The notes: a model not told the origin generated them from the sequence alone. Positions 33,502 through 42,952 are shown, counted from the stretch's first letter. The stretch: 64,000 nt of DNA from Edwardsiella piscicida (GCF_001896205.1 NZ_MPNU01000001.1:1336427-1400426); one strand, 5' to 3'. Program-made: numbers and translations.

Positions 33502-34203
33502 TCAGAAGATATGCAGCAGTATCGGGAACAGAAACGGCGCCAGCAGAGAGGTAATGATCCCGCAGATAACCAGCGCCAGAGAGCTAAAGGCGCCCTCCTG
33601 GTAGTCGACCTCTGCGCAGCGGGCGGTCCCTAAGGCGTGGGATGCCGTCCCCATGGCCAGCCCTCGCGACGCCTTGGTGCGGATATTCATGGCGTTCAGC
33701 AGGGTGTGACCAAATACGGCGCCTAAGATCCCGACAAAGATCACGCAGACGGCGCTGATGGCCGGGATCCCGTGGATAGACTGGGCGACGGCCATCGCGA
33801 TCGGCGTGGTGACCGATTTCGGCATCACCGAGGCGGCGATCTCCGGCGTCGCACCGAGCCACAGGGCGATGGCGGTACCGGTGATCATCGCGGTAGCGCT
33901 GCCGATAAAGCAGATGGTGATGATGGACTTCCAGCGGGCGCGGATCTGGTGCAGCTGCTCATACAGCGGGAAGGCCAGCGCCACCACCGCCGGCTGCAGC
34001 AGGCTGTTGAGCGCCGAGCTGCCGGCAAAGTAGTTTTTGTAGGGAATATGCAGCAGCAGCAGCAGCGGAATGATCACCGCCATGGAGACCAGCAGCGGGT
34101 TGAGCAGCGGCATATTCAGGCGTTGGGCGAGACGCCGGGCGCCAAAGAAGACCACCAGCGTCAGCGGCAGTGACCACCAGATATTCAGCATGACGGTCAT
34201 CAT
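33502..34203 (-). CDS. yohK: LrgB/CidB-family membrane protein YohK
   Basis: Polytopic inner-membrane protein of the LrgB family, 233 aa with about six to seven hydrophobic helices. Typical stretches are [10 protein letters not shown] and [13 protein letters not shown]. LrgA/LrgB-type pairs are proposed to act like holin/antiholins or as small-metabolite exporters. Its ATG overlaps the yohJ stop by 4 bases (ATGA), so it is translated with yohJ. Confidence 0.94.
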   Translation of the reverse strand: MMTVMLNIWWSLPLTLVVFFGARRLAQRLNMPLLNPLLVSMAVIIPLLLLLHIPYKNYFAGSSALNSLLQPAVVALAFPLYEQLHQIRARWKSIITICFIGSATAMITGTAIALWLGATPEIAASVMPKSVTTPIAMAVAQSIHGIPAISAVCVIFVGILGAVFGHTLLNAMNIRTKASRGLAMGTASHALGTARCAEVDYQEGAFSSLALVICGIITSLLAPFLFPILLHIF

Positions 34204-34619
34204 TGTTTACTCTCCTGTGGATGGCTCAGGGGCTGCTCGCCGTCGTCGGGCCGTTCGCGATGCACCAGGTGTGAGCAGTAGGCTACCACCACCATAATGA
34301 TCAGGGTGCTGACCACGCAGGAGACCACGATGGGGCCAAACTGGCGGCACAGCACGTCGTAATACTGCATGACGCCCACGCCGATCGGCACGAACAGCAG
34401 CGCCATATAGCGAATAAACAGGCTGCATCCCGGCTTGACCCAGGTGGCCGGCATAATCTGCGAAGCCAGCAGGGCAAACAGGATCAGCATACCGATGATG
34501 CTGCCCGGGATCTTGATTGGTAACAGGGTGGCGAGCGCATTACCGGCAAACAGACACAGGTAAATCAGCACGAAGGCGCGTGCGTATTGCCAGCAAAGAG
34601 AAAGTGGATTTGACATCAT
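34200..34619 (-). CDS. yohJ: LrgA/CidA-family membrane protein YohJ
   Basis: 139-aa holin-like membrane protein, partner of YohK. It contains [17 protein letters not shown] and [21 protein letters not shown], nearly identical to E. coli YohJ, and four hydrophobic helices. The start is one of two adjacent ATG codons (34619 or 34616); the frame stays open further upstream without homology. Confidence 0.94.
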   Translation of the reverse strand: MMSNPLSLCWQYARAFVLIYLCLFAGNALATLLPIKIPGSIIGMLILFALLASQIMPATWVKPGCSLFIRYMALLFVPIGVGVMQYYDVLCRQFGPIVVSCVVSTLIIMVVVAYCSHLVHRERPDDGEQPLSHPQESKQ

Positions 34620-34750
34620 AGTGTACCCAAAAACGAAAACACAATCATCATACAATTAATCGGTAAAATGTGCTACTGATCACATCATGAATTCGCTCTA
34701 TGGCAGCCATGCCAATTCGATGGGGTATTGACGCCGTCGTAGACGAGGAT

Positions 34751-34771
34751 CGCGCCGGGTTGCCCGGCGCG
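34751..34771 (-). other. Stable hairpin after rarD
   Basis: CGCGCCGGG, loop TTG, CCCGGCGCG, 19 bases past the rarD stop. No T run, so it may act as an RNA 3'-end stabiliser rather than an intrinsic terminator. Confidence 0.45.
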
Positions 34772-34789
34772 AAGGAGGGCGCGAACGGG

Positions 34790-35734
34790 TTAGGGTTTCT
34801 CTGCGCTGCGCAGGGGGGGCGCTCCGGTCTCCGTCGCCGCGCCGTCCCGCGTTAGCGCGCTGTGCCGACGCGGGCGACGAAACAGCTCATAGATACACAG
34901 CGCTAGCCCCAGCCAGATTAGTGAGAAGCTGATCATCTTGGGCAGGTTGATCGGTTCGCCGAAGGCCAGCACCGCCAGCAGAAACTGCAGAGAGGGTTCG
35001 ACATACTGCGCCAGCCCCACCACCGTCAGGGAGGTGCGCTTGATGGCGGCGGCAAACAGCAGCAGCGGCGCATAGGTCACCGGCGCCGTCAGAATATACA
35101 GCGAATACTCCGACAGGCTAAGGCCGCCCAGATCGCTGCCGCCGTTGATCTGCAGCCAGAGGGTGATCCCCAGCGCCAGCGGCAGCATCCAGACGGTCTC
35201 CAGCGTCAGGGAGGTCATAATGTCGTAGCGGATATACTTACGCACCAGGCCGTAGAAGGCAAAGGTGATGCCCATGACCAGCGCCAGCACTGGCACCCGC
35301 CCCAGCAGGATTATCTGGTAGGTCAGGCCGATGATGGCCAGCAGCACCGCAATGCGCTGAAAGCGCGTTAGCCGGTCGTGCAGAAAGATGACGCCCAGCG
35401 CGATGGCGAACAGCGGATTGGTGAAGTAACCCAGGCTGGCGTCCAGCACCAGGTGGTGAGTCAGGGCATAGATGAAGGTGGTCCAGGAGACGCTCATGAT
35501 GGCGCCGCCCAGCAGGCAGCAGTACAGCGAGCGTTTATCCTGCCAGGCAGCGCGCCAGGAGGTGCGCTGCTTGAACAGCAGACGCAGCGCCAGCAGCAGG
35601 GGAACAGACCAGAACAGACGCTGGGCCAGCAGTTCGAAGGCGTTGGCATCGTTCAGCAGCTTGTAGTATAGCGGCGTGATCCCCCACAGAATAAACGACA
35701 GCACCGCCAGCAGCGGTCCATTGCGCAGCCACAT
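34790..35734 (-). CDS. rarD: EamA-family permease RarD
   Basis: Ten-helix drug/metabolite transporter (EamA) of the RarD subfamily, 314 aa. Matching stretches include LEASLGYF-like LDASLGYFTNPL, FAFYGLVRKYI and QYVEPSLQFLLAVLAFGEP. Substrate unknown; E. coli RarD is linked only by name to chloramphenicol resistance. The polar C-terminal tail (about 30 residues) is probably cytoplasmic. Confidence 0.9.
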   Translation of the reverse strand: MWLRNGPLLAVLSFILWGITPLYYKLLNDANAFELLAQRLFWSVPLLLALRLLFKQRTSWRAAWQDKRSLYCCLLGGAIMSVSWTTFIYALTHHLVLDASLGYFTNPLFAIALGVIFLHDRLTRFQRIAVLLAIIGLTYQIILLGRVPVLALVMGITFAFYGLVRKYIRYDIMTSLTLETVWMLPLALGITLWLQINGGSDLGGLSLSEYSLYILTAPVTYAPLLLFAAAIKRTSLTVVGLAQYVEPSLQFLLAVLAFGEPINLPKMISFSLIWLGLALCIYELFRRPRRHSALTRDGAATETGAPPLRSAEKP

Positions 35735-35872
35735 AGTTCAGCCTTGATTGTCTGCTCCGTCGCGGAGCCGGGTTATCGGCCACTCCGCCATGGGCAGAGT
35801 GGAAAGAGTGCGCAGGATGCCACAGTAAACGCCATGCAGGTGACGACGGCCGCATCCTTTCGGCGCAGATTA

Positions 35873-37300
35873 TTATCCTACTAATTCACGGGCATAATCA
35901 AACAGCGCCCGCAGCAGCGTCAGCTTCTGCGGCTGATCCTCATAGCGGTTGTACAGCATTTCCAGCGTCTGTAGATAATCCTGTACGCGCTGCGGCGTCA
36001 GCATGGCTTGGCGATGCTGCTGCCAGCGGCGCCTCTCGTTCTCATCCAGCGTTGTCGGGTAGTTACGGGCGCGGTAGCGAAACAGCAGCGGCGTGATGCG
36101 CGGATCGCTGAAGCGCAGATCCAGCGCCGGCAGGTTCTGCGGCTGGGTGGCGCGAATAATTTGCATCGCCTGGCGATCGGCGTCGCTGAAGAAGCCGTCG
36201 TACAGCTGGCTGTCCACGTCGTCCGACGGTGGGAAGGGCGGCGCATCGGCAAACAGGGATACCACCTTGTCACGGATCTCGCTGTGCTGCTGTAGCAGGG
36301 CTAAATTATCCCGGCAGCGCTGGCGATCGAGCCCCAGGCGGGCGGCGTTGTCCGCGAGCAGGGTTTTCTCCGTCGCCAGCACCGGACATTTATTGATGTG
36401 GACCAGCTTGATGGGCACCGGTGCGGCGTCGCCCAGGTCGCTGCGCGGCGTGTAGAGCCGTTCGCGCAGGGCGGTGGCGTCCAGGGTCAGCAGCGGGGTG
36501 ATATCGCTGTCCAGATCGCAGACGATCACCGCGTTTTTGTTCTCGGGATGCCAGGCCAGCGGTGCGATCAGGCTGGTGTTGCCGCGCAGGGCGCCGAACA
36601 TGCCGGAGACATGCACCAGGGGAGTCATCGCAGCGATGTCGATAAGCTGCGCTACCCGGTTTTTGTTGCGCAGCTGGAACAGATAGTCGAATAGCCGCGG
36701 CTGGGCCTGTTTGACTCGCTTGGCCAGCGCGATGGTGGCGTAGACATCGGCCATGGCGTCGTGGGCGTTGCTGTGCTCAATGCCGTTGGCCTGGGACAGG
36801 TGCTCCAGCTTGAAGCTGGGCAGCCCCTGTTCGTTTTCTGGCCAGACGATCCCCTCGGGGCGCAGGGCGTAGCAGGTGCGCACCACATCCAGCAGATCCC
36901 AGCGCGAGTTGCCGTTTTGCCAGCTGTAGGCGTAGGGGTCAAAGAAGTTGCGATAGAACAGGTTGCGGCTCACCTCATCGTCGAAGCGGATGTTGTTATA
37001 GCCTACGACGCAGGTGCCCGGCACGCTGAACATCTGGTGGATACGCTCGGCGAATTCGGCCTCACAAACCCCCTGCGCCAGCGCCGTCTGCGGGGTGATC
37101 CCGGTGATCATCACCGCGTCGGGCTGGGGCAGGTAATCATCGGCCGGACGGCAGTAAAACACCTGGGGCTCTTCGATGATGTTGAAGTCGGCGTCGGTGC
37201 GCACGCCGGCGAACTGTGCGGGACGATCCCGCGCCGGATGCTGACCGAAGGTTTCATAGTCGTGAAAGAGGAATGTATTTTGTATGCTTCTGTTTTTCAC
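35873..37300 (-). CDS. sbcB: Exodeoxyribonuclease I
   Basis: 3'-5' single-strand DNA exonuclease working in recombination and mismatch repair. The DEDDh motifs are visible: FHDYETFG, GYNNIRFDDE and HSNAHDAMADV. The GTG at 37300 gives 475 aa, equal to E. coli ExoI, with AAGG five bases upstream. A GTG at 37306 is in frame but sits right against the ribosome-binding sequence. Last host gene before the AT-rich islet. Confidence 0.96.
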   Translation of the reverse strand: MKNRSIQNTFLFHDYETFGQHPARDRPAQFAGVRTDADFNIIEEPQVFYCRPADDYLPQPDAVMITGITPQTALAQGVCEAEFAERIHQMFSVPGTCVVGYNNIRFDDEVSRNLFYRNFFDPYAYSWQNGNSRWDLLDVVRTCYALRPEGIVWPENEQGLPSFKLEHLSQANGIEHSNAHDAMADVYATIALAKRVKQAQPRLFDYLFQLRNKNRVAQLIDIAAMTPLVHVSGMFGALRGNTSLIAPLAWHPENKNAVIVCDLDSDITPLLTLDATALRERLYTPRSDLGDAAPVPIKLVHINKCPVLATEKTLLADNAARLGLDRQRCRDNLALLQQHSEIRDKVVSLFADAPPFPPSDDVDSQLYDGFFSDADRQAMQIIRATQPQNLPALDLRFSDPRITPLLFRYRARNYPTTLDENERRRWQQHRQAMLTPQRVQDYLQTLEMLYNRYEDQPQKLTLLRALFDYARELVG

Positions 37301-38174
37301 TGTCACCTTCGTATGCGCCTTATATTGTATATGGTTGATTTATTGTGATAATTTATTATGCCAGTCTTTGCTATCTGTTGTACATTGCTTGATGCATATC
37401 TGTGATGCATTGTACATGCGGATAGGAAATACATATTGAGTGCATAAATCATAACTTCATTGAGTTTAGAAAACTAATATAGCGTTCGATGATGCAATGC
37501 TTCTCTTCACGGTCAATGTTTATGCTAAAGAACTGCCTGTTTTGTGAACTTTAGATGTACAACCCTAGGAACGTTAAGGCCGCTCACCGATAGTGGACAT
37601 ACAGATAAATGAGTTGACTCTTGCTAGGAATAATTTACATAACAGGTCCTATATATGGCCAATCGAGTTCCATAGCCTATCAAATTTTGCAGGGGTAGGA
37701 TAACCTGTGAAGTTATATAAATCTAACAGGCTATTTTTATTATACTATCTATATAGAACTCATTTTTCACTCACTGAAGATGGAGAGCATCCTCAGAAAG
37801 TGCTTTGCCAGTTGAGGAATGATGTGGATAGTTATATTTAATTATAATGATGAGTTTGCCATACCACTGTATCCATGATGGGGTTAGGTTTAAAAATTTT
37901 GGAAAAAATTAGCTTAAATCTATGTCATCATTTTTAATAAAGGGCCAATCTTTTTTGTCATAAAATGATGGCATCAGGCCCTTCCATCTTTCTGCTAAAA
38001 CTCTCCAATTATATGCTAGCTATCGTCTTCTTTGTTGAGTCTATCCATTATTCGCAATGTGATGATGATGTTTCATATCAGGTAAAACTATCTCACTTTA
38101 GTGAAATATACGTCGAAACTTCTATTCTATCATTGATAGTGAGCGATTTAAAATCCACTATGCTATATTTTATA
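37301..38174. other. AT-rich non-coding stretch next to sbcB
   Basis: About 870 bases of clearly lower GC than the host genes, with no credible gene. A 75-codon plus-strand frame at 37965-38192 has no ribosome-binding site and overlaps the end of the acyltransferase gene. Looks like decayed horizontally acquired DNA. Confidence 0.55.
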
Positions 38175-39311
38175 TTAATTTGTTTTTCTTGATTTTGCTC
38201 TTTTTGATAGATTATATATTGGATATTCTATGGTGTATGATATAAAAATAGAAGTTAGTATTATCGCAATAAATACGAATGGTGATAAGAGCATTATATT
38301 TTCTCCCGATAGGATAGTTTTAAATCCGATGTACCAAAAAATACCATGAATTAAGTACAAGCTGTAGCTTGTTACACCCAACCTCTTAAGTCCTTTTATA
38401 TTTAATACTCCAAAAAATGTAGCCCCATGACAAGTCATTATAAATAATAAAGCTGCAAAAAGTGGAGAGATTGCAGTGGATAATTTACCAGTAAAAGGGA
38501 TTATAAACAATAAAATAATAACTATGCTTTGGATTGCAATATTAGACTTTAGCCTGTTTAATAATTGCATATGAAAATGCTTGCAGAAAAAACCAACTGA
38601 AAAGAAAAAAATGGCAAGATATCCCCCCGAGTTTAGCTCTGGATGGGCTATTTTAGTATATATGAAAAATATAAAAGCTAGTATGGCAGAACTTATTCCT
38701 ATAATTGCTCTTTTGTTTAATGGGATTAGTAATGAAATTAATGGCAGTGTGAAATATAAGCGCCACTCCCATGCTAATGACCATGTTACTCCAGCATTAA
38801 TAATATTACTATTGGACATGCCAAATAAAGGATTTCTTTCATTGAATACTCCACCATCAAACCATGGTATTATATTTAGCAAATGTTCATTGCTTTGGGT
38901 CCCATATATGTATGATATTAAAATACATCCCAATGATGATAGTATGGTTACTGGAACTATTCTTAAAAAACGTTTCTTGTAAAATGAGAACCACCAAGAA
39001 ATTCGATTTATAGAGATGTTTGAGAAAAGGTATCCTGACAGAATGAAAAAAATGCCAACAGCAAATTTTCCTATAAATGAAAAAAAATAGTTCCCATTAA
39101 TTACCCACACTCCTGTTTTTGAGTAAAAATAATTAAAAAAGAAGTGATGAAATACTACCATTATAGCTAAAATAGCCCTCAATCCATCGAGGTGATTCAA
39201 CGGTCGTTTATCCATTTTATCCATAAACGAAAAAAACGATAAATTCATCATTATAACCGCTGCAACAACAATGCCGCCTGCCCAGATGATCATTACCATA
39301 TCATTGTACAT
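38175..39311 (-). CDS. Acyltransferase-3 family membrane protein (possible O-antigen/surface-sugar acylase)
   Basis: 378-aa polytopic protein of the acyltransferase-3 (OafA/NodX-like) family. After a first helix comes the family start KRPLNHLDGLRAILAIMVVFHHFFF, with the catalytic-type His pair, then GKFAVGIFFILSGYLFS, FYKKRFLRIVPV and about ten helices. Members transfer acetyl or succinyl groups to polysaccharides, peptidoglycan or small molecules. The start at 39311 follows GGAAG; an in-frame GTG at 39323 is possible. GC is about a third by eye, far below neighbours, so horizontal acquisition is likely. Substrate cannot be told; the nearby wzz and glycosyltransferase suggest surface polysaccharide. 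Confidence 0.85.
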   Translation of the reverse strand: MYNDMVMIIWAGGIVVAAVIMMNLSFFSFMDKMDKRPLNHLDGLRAILAIMVVFHHFFFNYFYSKTGVWVINGNYFFSFIGKFAVGIFFILSGYLFSNISINRISWWFSFYKKRFLRIVPVTILSSLGCILISYIYGTQSNEHLLNIIPWFDGGVFNERNPLFGMSNSNIINAGVTWSLAWEWRLYFTLPLISLLIPLNKRAIIGISSAILAFIFFIYTKIAHPELNSGGYLAIFFFSVGFFCKHFHMQLLNRLKSNIAIQSIVIILLFIIPFTGKLSTAISPLFAALLFIMTCHGATFFGVLNIKGLKRLGVTSYSLYLIHGIFWYIGFKTILSGENIMLLSPFVFIAIILTSIFISYTIEYPIYNLSKRAKSRKTN

Positions 39312-39889
39312 GTATGCTTCCACATTTTATAACCTCTGTCGAATTTTATAATTGATTCATCATTTAGTCAATCTTATTAGATTGACTCGTTGTTTTTAAT
39401 GGAAATGATTACCAAAACTCATTGTTTGAGAGACTAGCAAAAGAGAAATTTGATGAGTATGATTCTTGCCTTGAGGTCATTTCGCTCAGAATCACATGCG
39501 ACCAGGATCTCTACAAGAAGAAAATTGTTTAGAAGAAACAGTATTTATAAATAATAGGACAAAATTGAATCCAAACATCATGCTATCGTTATTTTTACAG
39601 GTATATTCCAACTTATTATAATTTGTTGCAGTCATATGGATAATTACTGGTCGATAACGGTTATGCTGGTTCAGTGTCTACTAAGATGTCAAGGCGTTTG
39701 TTGCCAGCAACGTTAGGTGAAAACCATACAGGGAGAACGCAAGATAGGGCACATAGGCTACTGCAATATTGGTGGTGCGATCGAAACTCAGAATGGGGTC
39801 AGTCCAGTGTGGCTAGCGTGGATAGAGTAACGCGGCAGGTGTGCAGAACTGTTAGGACGGTTGACCTGCCACCTGGATTAGATACAACG
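39312..39889. other. Non-coding stretch between acyltransferase and IS remnants
   Basis: About 580 bases, AT-rich in the first half and mixed in the second. A 74-codon frame at 39674-39898 has no motif and runs into the IS3 remnant, so I do not call it a gene. Confidence 0.45.
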
Positions 39890-40207
39890 CTAAGTTAGTG
39901 ATGTCGGATCCTTTACTTTCAAAATTCCCCTTTCTCTAGGCGCCGCAAATTCAGGCAACGTCGGATAATTCAGCGTGGAGTGCGGGCGACACTCGCTATA
40001 ATCCTGATGCTATTCGCTGATGATTTTCCTGGCATGACTGACGTCACTGAACCAGTGCTCATTCAGGCATTCGCCGCGCAAGCGCCCATTAAAACTTTCA
40101 ATAAATCTGTTCTGTGTCTATTCCTCAAGCGACTTTAGACGCTTAATCTCGGGCACCGCCATATCGCCATATCGCCATATCGCCATATCGCCATACTCTT
40201 GCTCCAG
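39890..40207 (-). pseudogene. IS3-family transposase remnant (OrfA part joined to OrfB C-terminus)
   Basis: Minus-strand translation gives an OrfA piece (MAVPEIKRLKSLEEE). A stop follows, then the C-terminal part of an IS3-family OrfB integrase: TQNRFIESFNGRLRGECLNEHW, FSDVSHARKIISE, an internal stop where Trp is expected, HQDYSECRPHSTLNYP, ending at 39890. Most of OrfB, including the first catalytic Asp residues, is deleted. This is a dead element. Its OrfA continues on the far side of the IS110-type insertion (41515-41630). Confidence 0.85.
40158..40196. repeat. Tandem octamer repeat (GCCATATC)
   Basis: Four perfect head-to-tail copies plus a partial fifth, within the decayed IS3 OrfA sequence. 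Likely a slippage expansion after the gene lost function. Confidence 0.9.
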
Positions 40208-40275
40208 GTAATGGGATGGACTACCTCCTCCCGCTGCGGTTAACTGTACGAAATGTGCTCACCAGGAGAATCACC

Positions 40276-41291
40276 ATGAATATCGTATTTCTGGGTATTG
40301 ATCTGGCTAAAAATGTTTTTCAGCTCTGCGGGTTAAACCAGGCCGGCAAACCGGTTTATACGAAACGAACTGGCCGAAAAGAATTGCTCCAGACGCTGGC
40401 CAATATTCCTGCATGTCTGATTGGGATCGAAGCGTCCACCGGGACATTTTACTGGCAGCGTGAGTTTGAGAAACTGGGGCACAAAGTAAAGGTCATCAGT
40501 CCTCAGTATGTAAAACCCTTTGTCCGCGGGCAAAAAATGATGGTAATGATGCACAGGCCATCGCAGTGGCTCTGATGCAACCGACAATGCAGTTCGTGCC
40601 GCCAAAAAGCCCCGAACAGCAGGATATCCAGGCTTTACACCGGGCAAGGCAGCGTATTGTAAATCACCGCACTGCTACAGTCTGTCAAATAAGAGGGCTG
40701 TTACTTGACCGGGGGATCCCCATTGGCAGTGCTGTCTCCAGAGCTCGCCGGGCTATTCCTCTTATCCTTGAAGATGCAGAAAACAGTCTAAGTTCCCGTA
40801 TGCGCAGAACAATTGCCGAGCTCTATGATCTCTTTAACGATCTCGAGCGTCGGATCCATTTTTTTGATAAGGAAATTGAAACAGTATTCAGACAATCAGA
40901 AGCCTGTCAGCGTATCGCCAGAGTTAAAGGCATCGGCCCTAAAACGGCCACGGCCGTTGTTGCTGCTATTGGCAAAGGAACTGAATTTAAGAATGGCCGC
41001 CACTTTGCTGCATGGCTGGGTCTGGTTCCACGCCAGCATTCGAGTGGCGACAGGCAGGTGCTGATGAATATGACGAAAAAAGGCGACAAGCATCTGCGGA
41101 CACTTTTTATTCATGGTGCCCGCGCTGTCGTCAGGGTTGCCACGAATAACAATGATGGCCATATGAATCAGTGGGTTAACCAGTTAAAGGAGCGGCGCGG
41201 ATTTAATAAAACGACCGTGGCGGTCGCTAACAAAAACGCGCGAATAATCTGGTCGATGCTGAAAAATGAGACCGAGTATCAGGTAGTGTGA
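40276..41291 (+). pseudogene. IS110-family transposase, frameshifted
   Basis: DEDD-type recombinase split by one missing base. The first frame starts at 40276 after AGGAG (MNIVFLGIDLAKNVFQLCGL) and runs to VRGQK near 40535. The second frame then continues NDGNDAQAIAVALMQP to the natural end at 41291. The break is at GGGC followed by six A; seven A would restore VRGQKNDGNDAQ. The acidic residues GIDLA, GIEAS and the NDGND motif are otherwise present, as is the C-terminal Transposase_20 part (GIGPKTATAVVAAIG, LGLVPRQHSSGDR) with its serine. Either a recent loss of function or an A-tract slippage site. Confidence 0.88.
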
Positions 41292-41499
41292 AATTAATCC
41301 CCTGCCAGAAAAAGTTGCAGCGTACTGAGAAATGGTGACAGGTTGCACCTGCACAATCGGAACCTGATTTTTATACTGGCCTCAGAGGCCGTCCAGTTGT
41401 TGAGGCGATTGTGTGCGAATTACCCATTTGGGCACAGATTTTCCTGATGCCGGATAGATGTAAGCAACAACCCAAAACCAGATTCAGTACTTGCAAAAC
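41292..41499 (+). ncRNA. Candidate bridge-RNA region of the IS1111-type element
   Basis: About 200 non-coding bases between the transposase stop and the right subterminal repeat. IS110-family recombinases use an RNA from a non-coding end of the element to pair donor and target DNA; in the IS1111 group this end is downstream of the transposase. The segment has short inverted pairs (CAGGTTGCACCTG, TGGCCTCAGAGGCC) compatible with a structured RNA. Location is inferred from family knowledge, not from a covariance match. Confidence 0.35.
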
Positions 41500-41514
41500 G
41501 GAGGTAGTCCATAG

Positions 41515-41630
41515 ATGTAGTAGGTGGCATCGGAAATAGCGTGTTTGCGGCAGCATGATCAGGCGAATACGCTGGCTTCAAGCTCGCGGAAAATACTGAT
41601 GTTCTGTGCGTCGGAAAAACGCTTCTTTAT
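41515..41630 (-). pseudogene. IS3-family OrfA remnant, 5' part
   Basis: Minus-strand reading KKRFSDAQNISIFRELEASVFA, stop, SCCRKHAISDATYYI matches the N-terminus of IS3-family OrfA (KKRFSDEQIISILREAEAG...CRKHAISDATFYTW). The start codon has become ATA (41628-41630), preceded by the usual GAGGACATCACC. It continues into the 39890-40207 remnant once the IS110-type element is removed. Confidence 0.82.
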
Positions 41631-41804
41631 GGTGATGTCCTCATGTGGCTTATGAAGACATTACTAGCATCGCGGTGTGTTAATCAACGGAGGGTAGGTC
41701 AGTTCCAGGGGTGATGATAAGGGTGCTGGGCATTTCTTTATGCCGCAGATTTCCGTTACACTAAAGGTTCATCTCTGTTGAGAGCCTGATCCAAGGTCGT
41801 TTCC

Positions 41805-42863
41805 GTGCGTTTAAATAAAAGTATCACCCCGTTTGACTCCTTCATCTATGGGCACTACCGAGCTGTGCACGGTGTGCGCATGGCGATCTCTTTCGTATTA
41901 ACCTTCCTTCTGATCCGATTGCTGGCGGTGCCTGAGGGGGCCTGGGCGCTGATCACCATGGTGGTGGTGATCGGGCCGATCTCCTTCTGGGGCAACGTGA
42001 CCGTCCGGGCGCTGCAGCGCTGTATGGGGACGGTGTTCGGCGCCGCATCGGGGCTGGTGGCGCTTTATCTTGAGCTCTATTCGATGAGCCTGATGCTGGC
42101 GTGGTGCGCCGTCGTGATGTTTGTCTGCGGCATTGCGGCCCTGGGCAAGCGCCCCTATATGGGGCTGCTGATCGGCATCACGCTGGGCGTGGTGTGCGCC
42201 GCCGGACCCGGCGATATCCAGACGGCGCTGCTGCGCAGCGTCAACGTGATCATCGGTTCGCTGCTGGCGCTGCTGTTTGCCAGCATTTATCCGCAGCGGG
42301 CCTTCACCCACTGGCGCTTAAAGATGAACCATGGCCTGACCTGCATGAGTAACATTTATAGCGCCTATGTTTCACCCAATATGGTTGAGCGCCCGCAGCT
42401 GACCGAACGCCAGCAGCGCATTCTCTCCGATCTGGGCACCGTACGCGGCCTGCTGGCGCCCAGCGCCCGGGAGACCAAGGTGGATAAAGCGGTGTTCGAC
42501 GCCATTCAGGTGATCACCCGTAACCTGGTGGCCACGCTGGAGATGATGACCGATGCCTATTGGGCCAGCCGTGAAAGCCACTTTATTATGCTGAATGCCA
42601 CCCGGCTGCGGACGTTTCAGAAGCTGACCATCAACGCCCTGCACGGGCTGTCGGAGATGCTGCTCAGCGGACGGGTGGAGGAGACGCTGGAGCGCCTGCC
42701 GGAGATGGAGCCGATGGTGGCGGAGCTGAAGACGCTGATCGCGCAGGCGCAGGCGCACAGCGACGAAGAGGCGCCGATCTATGGCTACCTGTGGCTGAAT
42801 ATGCAGCTGGCGATGCAGTTGGATGAGCTGCGCGATCTGCTGAGCAACGTACTGCGCCGCTGA
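41805..42863 (+). CDS. yeeA: YeeA-like FUSC-family inner-membrane protein
   Basis: 352 aa, the same length as E. coli YeeA, with an N-terminal block of about six transmembrane helices (residues 25-165) and a cytoplasmic helical C-terminal half. Shared stretches include VTMVVxxGPISFWGNV-like ITMVVVIGPISFWGNV, LGKRPYMGLLIGITL, YPQRAFTHWRL, HFIMLNA and APIYGYLWLNM. Possible efflux role by family (FUSC/aromatic-acid exporter-like); substrate unknown. The nearest upstream sequence is the IS3 remnant, so its promoter is within about 120 bases. Confidence 0.92.
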   Translation: MRLNKSITPFDSFIYGHYRAVHGVRMAISFVLTFLLIRLLAVPEGAWALITMVVVIGPISFWGNVTVRALQRCMGTVFGAASGLVALYLELYSMSLMLAWCAVVMFVCGIAALGKRPYMGLLIGITLGVVCAAGPGDIQTALLRSVNVIIGSLLALLFASIYPQRAFTHWRLKMNHGLTCMSNIYSAYVSPNMVERPQLTERQQRILSDLGTVRGLLAPSARETKVDKAVFDAIQVITRNLVATLEMMTDAYWASRESHFIMLNATRLRTFQKLTINALHGLSEMLLSGRVEETLERLPEMEPMVAELKTLIAQAQAHSDEEAPIYGYLWLNMQLAMQLDELRDLLSNVLRR

Positions 42864-42952
42864 TCGGCGCAGGGGGCGCAGCGGCGCAGGCGGCTGATTT
42901 TGTCCGCCCGCTGTGCGACAATAGCGCGCCATGTTTCCCGCAGCGAGTATCA

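Larger units (their letters stand above)
40208..41514 (+). mobile_element. IS110-family insertion sequence, IS1111-type
   Basis: About 1.3 kb. It carries an IS110-type transposase gene and a 13-bp perfect subterminal inverted repeat (ATGGACTACCTCC at 40216-40228 and its complement at 41500-41512). This is the feature that separates the IS1111 group from other IS110 elements. Removing 40208-41514 rejoins the IS3 OrfA reading (HAISDATYYIW) and leaves one CT dinucleotide on the minus strand, as expected for this family's core. End positions are inferred from that reconstruction, accurate to a few bases. Confidence 0.8.

Noticed and set aside
37965-38192. 75-codon hydrophobic plus-strand frame
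   Set aside because: No ribosome-binding site, AT-rich chance frame overlapping the acyltransferase 3' end.
39674-39898. 74-codon frame before the IS remnant
   Set aside because: No family resemblance and it runs into the IS3 remnant on the opposite strand.
42864-42952. LexA box before dinG
   Set aside because: CTGTGCGACAATAG does not fit the CTG-N10-CAG consensus; no other candidate was seen.
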